Shown one piece after another: positions 1 through 4,440 of a stretch of 5,544 bases of DNA (position 1 is its first letter; every line of letters starts with the position of its first letter). The notes beneath the pieces are model-generated. The model was not told the DNA's origin and did no database searches. It saw only the letters and a program-made list of their open reading frames with translations. Location of the stretch: assembly GCA_937858165.1 (NCBI GenBank), contig CALLZA010000449.1, positions 1 through 5,544 on the forward strand, read 5' to 3'. The position numbers were made by a program, and so were the translations under genes. This DNA comes from an uncultured Ardenticatenia bacterium. GTDB taxonomy: Bacteria > Chloroflexota > Anaerolineae > Promineifilales > Promineifilaceae.

Positions 1-93
1 TAGAGAGATAGCATCAGTGTTGTATTGTGCTCACTGATTCAGTGTAGTATCAAGCTATCTAGTGACGACTATCTTTTTTGTTTTTTTTTTTTT
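1..93. other. Non-genomic read-through sequence with poly-T
   Basis: This stretch lies outside the P7 end of an Illumina adapter. It contains a T-rich run at about 74-93 (one G at 80), which is the complement of the poly-A seen when a read runs off the end of the library molecule. Bases 1-73 have no coding potential, no recognisable motif and a base composition unlike the GC-rich insert. It should be trimmed and not annotated as biological. Confidence 0.9.
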
Positions 94-159
94 CAAGCAG
101 AAGACGGCATACGAGATCTAGTACGGTCTCGTGGGCTCGGAGATGTGTATAAGAGACAG
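94..159. other. Illumina P7 / i7 index / Nextera adapter (artefact)
   Basis: The P7 flow-cell sequence occupies 94-117 (CAAGCAGAAGACGG... onward). An 8-base index, CTAGTACG, is at 118-125 and matches the Nextera N702 index as I remember it. The read-2 transposase adapter GTCTCGTGGGCTCGG is at 126-140, and the 19-bp Tn5 mosaic end AGATGTGTATAAGAGACAG is at 141-159. True insert begins at 160. The adapter creates false coding sequence on both strands, including the peptide MGSEMCIRDS fused to the first real gene. Confidence 0.98.
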
Positions 160-160
160 C

Positions 161-400
161 GCCGGGGCGGGGCAGGTGCTCATCCATCTGCAATATGACA
201 ATGGAACAGTCGCCCTGTCGCTTCGCGACGACGGCTGTGGCTTCGATCCGGCACAAGTACCGCCCGGCCACTATGGACTAACCATCATGCACGAGCGTGC
301 CAAAGCCGCCGGCGGCGCGCTGACCATCTGGAGCGAGCCGGAGCGCGGCACAGAAGTGGCCGTCCGCTGGCCGGGAGTTGGGGAGCAGGAAACGATATGA
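161..400 (+). CDS. Sensor histidine kinase, C-terminal fragment (HATPase_c, NarL/DesK type)
   Basis: Only the last 79 residues of this gene are present; its 5' part is lost at the contig end. Codon 161-163 is the first fully genomic codon, and the upstream in-frame peptide MGSEMCIRDS is adapter. What remains is the ATP-binding domain of a two-component sensor kinase. The fragment starts just after where the N-box would lie (AGAGQVLIHLQY). The G1 box is DDGCGF at residues 23-28, the G2 region is GLTIMHERAKAAGG at 39-52, and the closing GTEVAVRWP is at 63-71. The GLxxMxERA pattern is typical of the HPK7 family (NarX, DesK, LiaS-like kinases) that pairs with LuxR-type regulators. The stop overlaps the next start as ATGA, so the kinase and regulator form an operon and almost certainly a cognate pair. 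The sensor input, membrane segments and phospho-accepting histidine cannot be seen, so the signal is unknown. Confidence 0.9.
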   Translation, partial: AGAGQVLIHLQYDNGTVALSLRDDGCGFDPAQVPPGHYGLTIMHERAKAAGGALTIWSEPERGTEVAVRWPGVGEQETI

Positions 401-1038
401 CCGCTTCACCGCCGATTCGCGTGCTGCTCGTTGACGATCATACGATGGTGCGTCGCGGGTTGGCTACCTTTTTGAAAGCGTTCGACGACTTGCTGCTGGC
501 CGGCGAGGCGGCGACGGGCGAAGCGGCTGTCCAGTTGTGCGGCCGCCTCGTGCCCGACGTGGTGCTGATGGACCTGGTCATGCCGGGCATGGACGGCGTC
601 GAGACGACGCGCCTCATTCGCCAGCAGTATCCGACGGTCAAGGTGATCGCCCTGACCAGCTTCAACGAAGAGGGCCGGGTTCAGAGTGTGTTGCAGGCCG
701 GGGCCATCAGCTATCTGCTCAAGGACGTCTCGGCCGAAGAGCTGGCCAACGCCATCCGCGCCGCGCACGCCGGCCGCTCAACGCTCTCCCCGGCAGCGGC
801 GCAGTCCCTGATTCATACCACGGTCCAACCGTCGGCTCTGGGCTATGACCTGACGGCGCGCGAGCGGGAAGTGCTGGCCCTAATGGTGACCGGTCTCAAC
901 AACAGCGAGATCGCCGCCGAATTGGGTGTCAGCCCCTCGACCATCAAGTCCCACGTCAGCCACATCCTGGCCAAGTTCGGCGTCGCCGGCCGCACGGAAG
1001 CGGTGGCCCTGGCTGTGCGCCATAACGTTATCGATTGA
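397..1038 (+). CDS. LuxR/NarL-family response regulator (REC + HTH)
   Basis: This complete 213-residue protein has the normal length for a NarL/LiaR/DegU-type transcription factor. The receiver domain spans about residues 7-125: acidic pair D13-D14, phospho-acceptor D59 in VLMDLVMPGMDG, conserved T87 in ALTS, and K109 in YLLKD. A linker follows, then a LuxR-type helix-turn-helix at about 150-210. That domain begins LTAREREVLALMVTGLNN and continues with EIAAELGVSPSTIKSHV, whose second helix should contact DNA. The start at 397 has AGGAA six bases upstream and overlaps the kinase stop by four bases, indicating translational coupling. It should be phosphorylated by that kinase and control promoters in response to its unseen signal. 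All catalytic residues are present. Target genes cannot be inferred, although the downstream cluster at 1260 onward is a natural candidate. Confidence 0.96.
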   Translation: MTASPPIRVLLVDDHTMVRRGLATFLKAFDDLLLAGEAATGEAAVQLCGRLVPDVVLMDLVMPGMDGVETTRLIRQQYPTVKVIALTSFNEEGRVQSVLQAGAISYLLKDVSAEELANAIRAAHAGRSTLSPAAAQSLIHTTVQPSALGYDLTAREREVLALMVTGLNNSEIAAELGVSPSTIKSHVSHILAKFGVAGRTEAVALAVRHNVID

Positions 1039-1092
1039 ACCTCCCTTACCCCGGTCAAGCCACCTCCCTCACCGCCTCCCAGCCAGCTCTCA

Positions 1093-1121
1093 TCCCCCAT
1101 CTGGGGGAGTTCCATATCCCC
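1093..1121 (+). terminator. GC hairpin(s), possible weak terminator
   Basis: TCCCCC at 1093-1098 pairs with GGGGGA at 1103-1108 around a 4-base ATCT loop. The same G run (GGGGA, 1104-1108) can instead pair with TCCCC at 1117-1121 around an 8-base loop, so the two folds exclude each other. The position, 55 bases after the regulator stop, suits transcription termination. There is no U-tract after either stem, so an intrinsic terminator is unproven. Confidence 0.3.
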
Positions 1122-1247
1122 TGACAAGCCGATGTGACCGGGCGGCGTTCGGGATACGATCATCCTGTACTCTTATTCCATCTGCCAGGCGAATGCAGTA
1201 GATGGGAGTATCAGACCGGCCCGGCTTGAGTATCTTGGCGCGGGCGC

Positions 1248-1253
1248 GAGGGG
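1248..1253 (+). promoter_or_regulatory. Ribosome binding site deciding the 1260 start
   Basis: GAGGGG directly abuts an ATG at 1254, which is too close for initiation there. It sits six bases (eight from the GAGG core) before the next in-frame ATG at 1260, a normal spacing. This favours 1260 as the start of the small beta-rich protein. Confidence 0.6.
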
Positions 1254-1259
1254 ATGAAG

Positions 1260-1511
1260 ATGGTCGAGACAGAGATCGTATTCCACAACATGGCCGAACT
1301 CCGGGTTCAGTTGCAACTCTACGACGGCCGCTCGCTGGTCGGCACCTGTGTGGTCGGGCCGGGCGAGAGCGGCCGTCTACCGGCTGAGCTAGAGCGCTAT
1401 GACATCTACTTGAAGAATAGTGCTACTGGTTGGGAGATTGGGCACCAACTCAACAGCGCGGCCAAGACCCTGACGTTGAGCCAGCAAAACGGGCGTCATG
1501 TGATTACCTGA
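1260..1511 (+). CDS. Small beta-rich protein of unknown function
   Basis: This 83-residue protein (85 if started at 1254) begins MVETEIVFHNMAELRVQLQ. I do not recognise a family. The sequence alternates hydrophobic and polar residues in short runs (IVFHNM, LRVQLQLYD, VGTCVV, YDIYLKNS, KTLTLS) separated by Gly, Asn and Asp turns, which suggests an all-beta fold such as a small sandwich or barrel. There is no signal peptide, transmembrane segment or metal-binding motif, so it should be a soluble cytoplasmic protein. It is the first gene after the 215-bp gap and lies 53 bp upstream of the YozE-like gene, in the same direction, so it probably heads that cluster. It contains one cysteine and no obvious catalytic residues; a binding or structural role is plausible but is inference. 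Confidence 0.75.
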   Translation: MVETEIVFHNMAELRVQLQLYDGRSLVGTCVVGPGESGRLPAELERYDIYLKNSATGWEIGHQLNSAAKTLTLSQQNGRHVIT

Positions 1512-1552
1512 CATCTGTGAGCAAAAGGCGGGCAAAAGCGCCGCGGTGAAGC

Positions 1553-1557
1553 GAGGT
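1553..1557 (+). promoter_or_regulatory. Ribosome binding site for the 1565 gene
   Basis: GAGGT lies seven bases before the ATG at 1565, an excellent match to the anti-Shine-Dalgarno sequence. It confirms that the small downstream frame is translated from 1565. Confidence 0.7.
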
Positions 1558-1564
1558 AATGTAG

Positions 1565-1828
1565 ATGACTCTGAGATTCGACGTGTGGCTCAAAGAGCAG
1601 CAGTCGCGGCAAGACGAGATCGGCGAACTGGCGCGCATTCCCAGTATGCACGGGCTAAAGTCTACCTCTTCCAAGCGTGGTATCGACGAACATCACAGTT
1701 GGGTTGACATCGTCGTCCAAATGGCCGACGCACGACATGTGCCCGTATTCAACGACGCCTGGCAGGAGTTTCTATTGGCGAAACAGGCTGCACTAAGGGC
1801 AGCGGATGGGAGTAACGTCGGCCCATGA
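1565..1828 (+). CDS. Small YozE/SAM-like domain protein (putative)
   Basis: This 87-residue protein has features resembling the YozE_SAM_like family of small helical proteins. The N-terminus reads FDVWLKEQQSRQDEIGELAR (residues 5-24), close to that family's pattern of an aromatic, a WL pair, a charged stretch and then D-x-IG-x-LAR. A helical segment ending NDAWQEFLLAKQAALRAA lies at the C-terminus. The middle (about 27-50) is polar and probably loop-like. No signal peptide or membrane helix is visible. The family has no established biochemical role, so none is assigned. A strong GAGGT site precedes the start, and the stop overlaps the next ATG as ATGA, which couples its translation to the receiver-only protein. 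The family call comes from remembered pattern and is moderate; a profile search for PF06855 would settle it. Confidence 0.72.
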   Translation: MTLRFDVWLKEQQSRQDEIGELARIPSMHGLKSTSSKRGIDEHHSWVDIVVQMADARHVPVFNDAWQEFLLAKQAALRAADGSNVGP

Positions 1829-2244
1829 CACGTGTATTTCTAGGCGACAGTCAACCCGAAGTGCGCTCGGCCCTCCGCATGCTGCTGATGGACCTGCACA
1901 TGTTGGTGGTTGGCGAGGCGGCCGACTGGCGCGCGACGCTGGCCCAGGCGGCGGCGACGCACCCCGATATGCTGCTGGTGGATTGGGATCTCATCCCCGC
2001 CGGCAGTTCTCTACTTGAGTTGCGCGCTACCTGCCCGGCGGCTGTTGTCATCGTCCTCATCAGCCATCTGGACGCGCGCGATCAGGCCGCCCTGTCCGCC
2101 GGAGCCGATAGCTTTATCAGCAAGGGCGAGTCGCCCGAGCGAGTGGCCGAACGCCTGCGGGCCGCGGCGAGTGGCTTCACACGGCTTGGCCCACGGCCCA
2201 CCGTCAGCCAATTCGGTGAGTCCCGGGACGAGAGCGCACCGTAA
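1825..2244 (+). CDS. Receiver-only response regulator, atypical active site
   Basis: This 139-residue protein is a single receiver (REC) domain with no output domain. Residues 1-118 align by eye with the receiver of the regulator at 397-1038; a polar tail of about 20 residues follows and ends in DESAP. The phospho-acceptor is D53 (LLVDWDL) and the conserved lysine is K100 (FISKG). Two positions are changed: the usual DD pair is D8-S9, and the conserved Thr/Ser after strand 4 is I79, with a serine next to it at 80. It may therefore bind metal or switch less conventionally, act as a phosphate sink or shuttle, or work through protein contacts without phosphorylation. The start overlaps the previous stop by four bases, and no strong ribosome site is seen, so translation is probably coupled. 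Its kinase could be the one upstream, but this is inference. Confidence 0.88.
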   Translation: MTRVFLGDSQPEVRSALRMLLMDLHMLVVGEAADWRATLAQAAATHPDMLLVDWDLIPAGSSLLELRATCPAAVVIVLISHLDARDQAALSAGADSFISKGESPERVAERLRAAASGFTRLGPRPTVSQFGESRDESAP

Positions 2245-2268
2245 AACTGAAATGGTCGGAGGAAGCGC

Positions 2269-2288
2269 GGCCCAACCAACTGTTGGCC
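2269..2288 (+). repeat. Imperfect inverted repeat (small hairpin)
   Basis: GGCC-C-AAC at 2269-2276 pairs with GTTGGCC at 2282-2288, giving seven base pairs with one bulged C and a 5-base loop. It lies between the receiver gene stop and the ribosome site of the lysine-rich gene. There is no T-run after it, so it may be an RNA-processing or attenuating structure rather than a terminator, or it may be fortuitous. Confidence 0.4.
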
Positions 2289-2316
2289 CCTTCGATCACA
2301 CGTTGCAGACACATCT

Positions 2317-2321
2317 AGGAG
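2317..2321 (+). promoter_or_regulatory. Strong ribosome binding site for the lysine-rich protein
   Basis: AGGAG is followed by an 8-base A-rich spacer (GAAACAACC context) and ATG at 2330. This fixes the start well inside a longer, shadow open frame and argues that the 42-residue product is real and well translated. Confidence 0.75.
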
Positions 2322-2329
2322 AAACAACC

Positions 2330-2458
2330 ATGGCTAAGACCAAGAACAAAAAGAAAGGTACCGACAAGAATAAGCCGGCGAAAACGCTGAAGGAAAAGAA
2401 ACAGGACAAAAAGGACAAGAAGAAAGGCGCCGACCAACCCGGCATCTTCCCTGAATAG
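2330..2458 (+). CDS. Lysine-rich 42-residue protein
   Basis: The product is 42 residues, 16 of them lysine, with Asp, Glu, Gln and Asn making up most of the rest. It reads MAKTKNKKKGTDKNK at the start and ends GADQPGIFPE. There is no hydrophobic core, so it should be intrinsically disordered and strongly basic. Such proteins often bind nucleic acid or other polyanions, but no family is recognised and no function is assigned. The lysine run gives this gene a lower GC content than its neighbours, and AAG/AAA codons dominate. The Shine-Dalgarno site at 2317-2321 is the best in the window, which supports real expression. The same frame is open far upstream, but that extension is arginine/proline-rich shadow of the receiver gene and lacks its own start signals. 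The short C-terminal motif GIFPE differs from the basic body and may be a separate contact site. Confidence 0.75.
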   Translation: MAKTKNKKKGTDKNKPAKTLKEKKQDKKDKKKGADQPGIFPE

Positions 2459-2482
2459 TCGCTGACGTGGCGTTCGCGGCGA

Positions 2483-2541
2483 GGCCCGCGCGCATACGGT
2501 CGGCAACCTTAGCACCCAATTAACCGAATGATGCGCGGGCC
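2483..2541 (+). repeat. Long imperfect inverted repeat in the gap before the YtxH-like gene
   Basis: GGCCCGCGC (2483-2491) pairs perfectly with GCGCGGGCC (2533-2541). Inside it, CAT (2493-2495) pairs with ATG (2528-2530) and CGGT (2497-2500) with ACCG (2523-2526), leaving a 22-base loop. The total is 16 base pairs interrupted by one asymmetric loop and one A/A mismatch. No T-run follows the stem, so a simple intrinsic terminator is unlikely. It sits 24 bp after the lysine-rich gene and ends 33 bp before the YtxH-like start, which suits a 3'-end stabiliser, a processing site or a leader structure. Confidence 0.6.
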
Positions 2542-2574
2542 AGTTGAGACGGCAAGATTTGAGAGGCAACTGAG

Positions 2575-2940
2575 ATGAATAGTACTGATTTAGAACTCCA
2601 GTATGACAACCGTAACCCTGGCTATTTTGTGGCTGGGATGCTGCTGGGCAGCCTGCTCGGCGCGCTAATCGGCGCGCTGGTCATGCTGCTGCTCGCGCCG
2701 CAGTCAGGCGTCAGGACCCGCAAGCAGATCCAGCGCAAGGGCCGGGATATGCGCCTGAAGACGACCGATGCCGTCGATGACACGGTAGGCCAGGTGCGCG
2801 ACAAGGCCCACGACATCACGTCTGGCATCCACGACCAGGCCGAAGCGCTGCAACAACGCGGCGTGGACGCGGTCGACCACCACAAAGAGCGCTGGACGCC
2901 CGTCTTCGAAGCTGGGAAAGCGGCCGTAAACGGCTCCTGA
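2575..2940 (+). CDS. YtxH-like membrane protein
   Basis: This 121-residue protein has the layout of the YtxH family. A short polar N-terminus (1-16) precedes one Gly-rich transmembrane helix at about 17-41 (YFVAGMLLGSLLGALIGALV), ending in the family's hallmark APxSG turn (APQSG, 41-45). A basic stretch with RTRKQIQRKGRD then probably anchors the cytoplasmic side. From about 60 to 115 the chain is a charged amphipathic helix with repeated D/K/H-rich, VxD-type segments, likely a long helix or helix bundle. YtxH proteins are widespread, often called general-stress or envelope-associated, and have no settled biochemical function. GAGAGG eight bases upstream supports the start. The stop shares one base with the next ATG (TGATG), so the following small gene is translationally coupled. 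No signal cleavage site is seen, so it should remain anchored in the inner membrane. Confidence 0.85.
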   Translation: MNSTDLELQYDNRNPGYFVAGMLLGSLLGALIGALVMLLLAPQSGVRTRKQIQRKGRDMRLKTTDAVDDTVGQVRDKAHDITSGIHDQAEALQQRGVDAVDHHKERWTPVFEAGKAAVNGS

Positions 2941-3143
2941 TGAACCAACAACCCATTGCCATTCGCCGCACCTCCAAGACAAAAGAGGATTTCCTGCACT
3001 GGTTGAGAGAGAAAAAGGCTTTCGAGCAGCAAGCGGCCGATCATTCTGACCACTTCGACCGGCAGGCCGTCATGGTTGGGGTCGACGACGGCGGGCGAAC
3101 CATCGCCCCAACCGAAGAAGCCAAGTCGCCCCCTGGAGATTGA
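2940..3143 (+). CDS. Hypothetical 67-residue soluble protein
   Basis: The product begins MNQQPIAIRRTSKTKEDFLHW and is polar throughout. Residues about 13-45 (KTKEDFLHWLREKKAFEQQAAD and on to RQAVMV) look helical and highly charged; the tail from about 49 (DDGGRTIAPTEEAKSPPGD) looks disordered. No membrane helix, signal peptide, cysteine or known motif is visible, and no family is recognised. The FLHWLREKK segment loosely recalls the FDVWLKEQQ start of the protein at 1565, but the match is too short to claim homology. Its reality rests on context: it starts within the upstream stop (TGATG), ends one base before the ATG of the permease gene, and fills the space exactly. The ribosome site of the permease lies inside its last codons, so it probably also helps translation of that gene. 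Confidence 0.68.
   Translation: MNQQPIAIRRTSKTKEDFLHWLREKKAFEQQAADHSDHFDRQAVMVGVDDGGRTIAPTEEAKSPPGD
3135..3138 (+). promoter_or_regulatory. Ribosome binding site deciding the 3145 permease start
   Basis: GGAG lies six bases before ATG 3145. The frame is also open from an ATG at 3076, but that would overlap the small gene by 68 bases, has no such site, and adds a Pro/Ser-rich leader not expected for this family. The 3145 start is preferred. Confidence 0.75.
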
Positions 3144-3144
3144 G

Positions 3145-4440
3145 ATGTCAGACATCCAACGTCGGACGGCCGACGTCGCTCTCTCTCCTCGCTATGCGTG
3201 GACATTCTGGCGGGTCGTGTGGGCCACGCTCGTTTTGACGTCTCTCGCGCTGAGCTTCTGGCTGCTCTACCGCTTCAGTCAGGTCGTCTTTACCTTGTTT
3301 GTCGCCCTGCTGCTGGGCACGATTCTCAGGCCCGTTGTTACCGCCCTGCAACGGCGCGGCCTGCCGGGCAACGCCGCGGTCATCCTGCTCTACTTGCTGC
3401 TGCTGGCCCTGCTTATCGGCTTCGGCCTGCTGGTGGCGCCCCTCATCGTGACACAGACGACCACGATCGTGGCCGCGGTGCCCGACTATCTCCAGACCGC
3501 GAGCGCCTGGTTGGTCGACAACCCGAACCAGTTGATCGCCCGTCTGGGCGACCTCTTTGCGGCCAGTCTGTCGCCCGACCAATCACCGTTGCAGCAATCG
3601 GGGCAGCAGATACTGGACATAGCCGGCCAGGCCCTGGGGTACATTGGCTCGGCCTCTCAGGCCTTCCTGACGACTGTCGCCATCCTGCTGATCGCCTTCT
3701 ACTGGACGCTGGACGGGCCGCGCTACGTCAGGTCGCTGGTCTTGCTCCTGCCCAAAGACAGTCGCGAGAGCACCCAGGAGCTTATGGGGGCCATCGAAAC
3801 CAAAGTCAGCGCCTACATCGCCGGACAGGGCGTGCTGATGTTGGCCGTGGGGGGCATGGCGCTGGCTGCCTACACGGCCATTGGCTTGCCCTACGTCCTT
3901 GTCCTGGCGCTTGTGGCCGGGCTAATGGAAGCCGTTCCGCTCGTCGGGCCGTTGCTAGGGGCCATCCCGGCGGGGTTGGTTGCGCTATCTCTGGGGCCGG
4001 ACAAGCTCGTGTGGGTGATCGTCGCGACTTTGATTATCCAGCAGTTAGAGAATAGCCTGCTTGTGCCGCGCGTCATGCGCAAGGCTGTGGGCGTCAATCC
4101 CTTCGTATCGCTGCTGGCGATATTCGCCTTTAGCTCTTTGCTGGGCGTTCCCGGCGCGCTCATGGCGATTCCTACAGCGGCTATTATCCAGTTGCTGCTC
4201 GACCGCTACGTCTTTCGGCCCGGCGCGCTGGAGACGGAGGTGCCGACGGGGCGTGGCCTGGCCGGCCGATTGCGCTATGAGGCGCAAGACCTGGCTCAGG
4301 ACTTGCGCAAGCAGGCGCGGCTGAAGAAGTCAGGCTCGAGCCAGACAGTCAAACAGATCGATCAACTAATGGACGAAATCGAGTCCATCACCATCGACCT
4401 GGACGCATTGCTGGCCCAGAGCGGCACTACGAGCACCTGA
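3145..4440 (+). CDS. AI-2E family transporter (PF01594-type permease) with coiled-coil tail
   Basis: This 431-residue multi-pass inner-membrane protein belongs to the AI-2E (formerly UPF0118/PerM) family. Helices are seen near 24-42, 47-67 and 77-100, then a soluble region (about 103-170), then a helix near 173-192 ending FYWTLDGP, and a hydrophobic C-terminal bundle from about 224 to 352. Family signatures are present: RPVVTALQRRGLP (62-74), EAVPLVGPLLGAIPA (262-276), QQLENSLLVPRVM (299-311) and GVPGALMAIP (334-343). Members include TqsA, linked to AI-2 export, and others linked to Na+/H+ exchange. The substrate here cannot be told from sequence, and no luxS is in the window. After the membrane domain comes a hydrophilic extension (about 358-431), whose I405, L408, I412, I415, L419 and L422 follow a perfect 3-4 heptad spacing. 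The stop overlaps the next start as TGATG, coupling it to the paralogue downstream. Confidence 0.92.
   Translation: MSDIQRRTADVALSPRYAWTFWRVVWATLVLTSLALSFWLLYRFSQVVFTLFVALLLGTILRPVVTALQRRGLPGNAAVILLYLLLLALLIGFGLLVAPLIVTQTTTIVAAVPDYLQTASAWLVDNPNQLIARLGDLFAASLSPDQSPLQQSGQQILDIAGQALGYIGSASQAFLTTVAILLIAFYWTLDGPRYVRSLVLLLPKDSRESTQELMGAIETKVSAYIAGQGVLMLAVGGMALAAYTAIGLPYVLVLALVAGLMEAVPLVGPLLGAIPAGLVALSLGPDKLVWVIVATLIIQQLENSLLVPRVMRKAVGVNPFVSLLAIFAFSSLLGVPGALMAIPTAAIIQLLLDRYVFRPGALETEVPTGRGLAGRLRYEAQDLAQDLRKQARLKKSGSSQTVKQIDQLMDEIESITIDLDALLAQSGTTST

Larger units (their letters stand above)
1039..1259. other. Intergenic region between two transcription units
   Basis: No gene is convincing here; open frames crossing it are low-complexity shadows of neighbouring genes. 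The first 60 bases are strongly pyrimidine-rich. A small hairpin at 1093-1108 follows (listed separately). A TACGAT hexamer at 1155-1160 could be a -10 element with a poor TGTGAC-like -35 near 1133, but the match is weak. The region is the only gap over 150 bp in the insert, so it is where a terminator for the kinase/regulator operon and a promoter for the downstream cluster would be expected. Confidence 0.5.

Noticed and set aside
59..271. Minus-strand 70-residue open frame at the left end
   Set aside because: Its second half is translated adapter and poly-A (SYTHLRAHETVLDLV, EKKKNKK), and its first half is antisense to the kinase fragment.
1133..1160. Sigma-70 style promoter before the small-gene cluster (TACGAT with TGTGAC)
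   Set aside because: The -35 match is poor and such hexamers occur by chance; it is mentioned only as a possibility in the intergenic entry.
926..1201. + strand open frame running into the 1039-1259 gap
   Set aside because: Ser/Pro/Arg-rich shadow of the regulator gene with no start signal or domain; it does not make the gap coding.
1910..2329. Long upstream in-frame extension of the lysine-rich gene
   Set aside because: It is an Arg/Pro/Ser-rich shadow of the receiver gene. The strong ribosome site at 2317-2321 places the real start at 2330.
3076..3144. Earlier start for the first permease
   Set aside because: It would overlap the 67-residue gene by 68 bases, lacks a ribosome site, and adds a leader not typical of the family, whereas GGAG is well placed for 3145.
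2622..3155. 177-residue minus-strand open frame opposite the YtxH-like and 67-residue genes
   Set aside because: It is antisense to two genes with good starts and coupling, and its translation is Ser/Arg-rich with no recognisable domain.
3198..4055. 285-residue + strand open frame inside the first permease
   Set aside because: Gly/Arg/Ala/Pro-rich translation typical of an off-frame reading of GC-rich DNA; the overlapping frame has clear AI-2E motifs.
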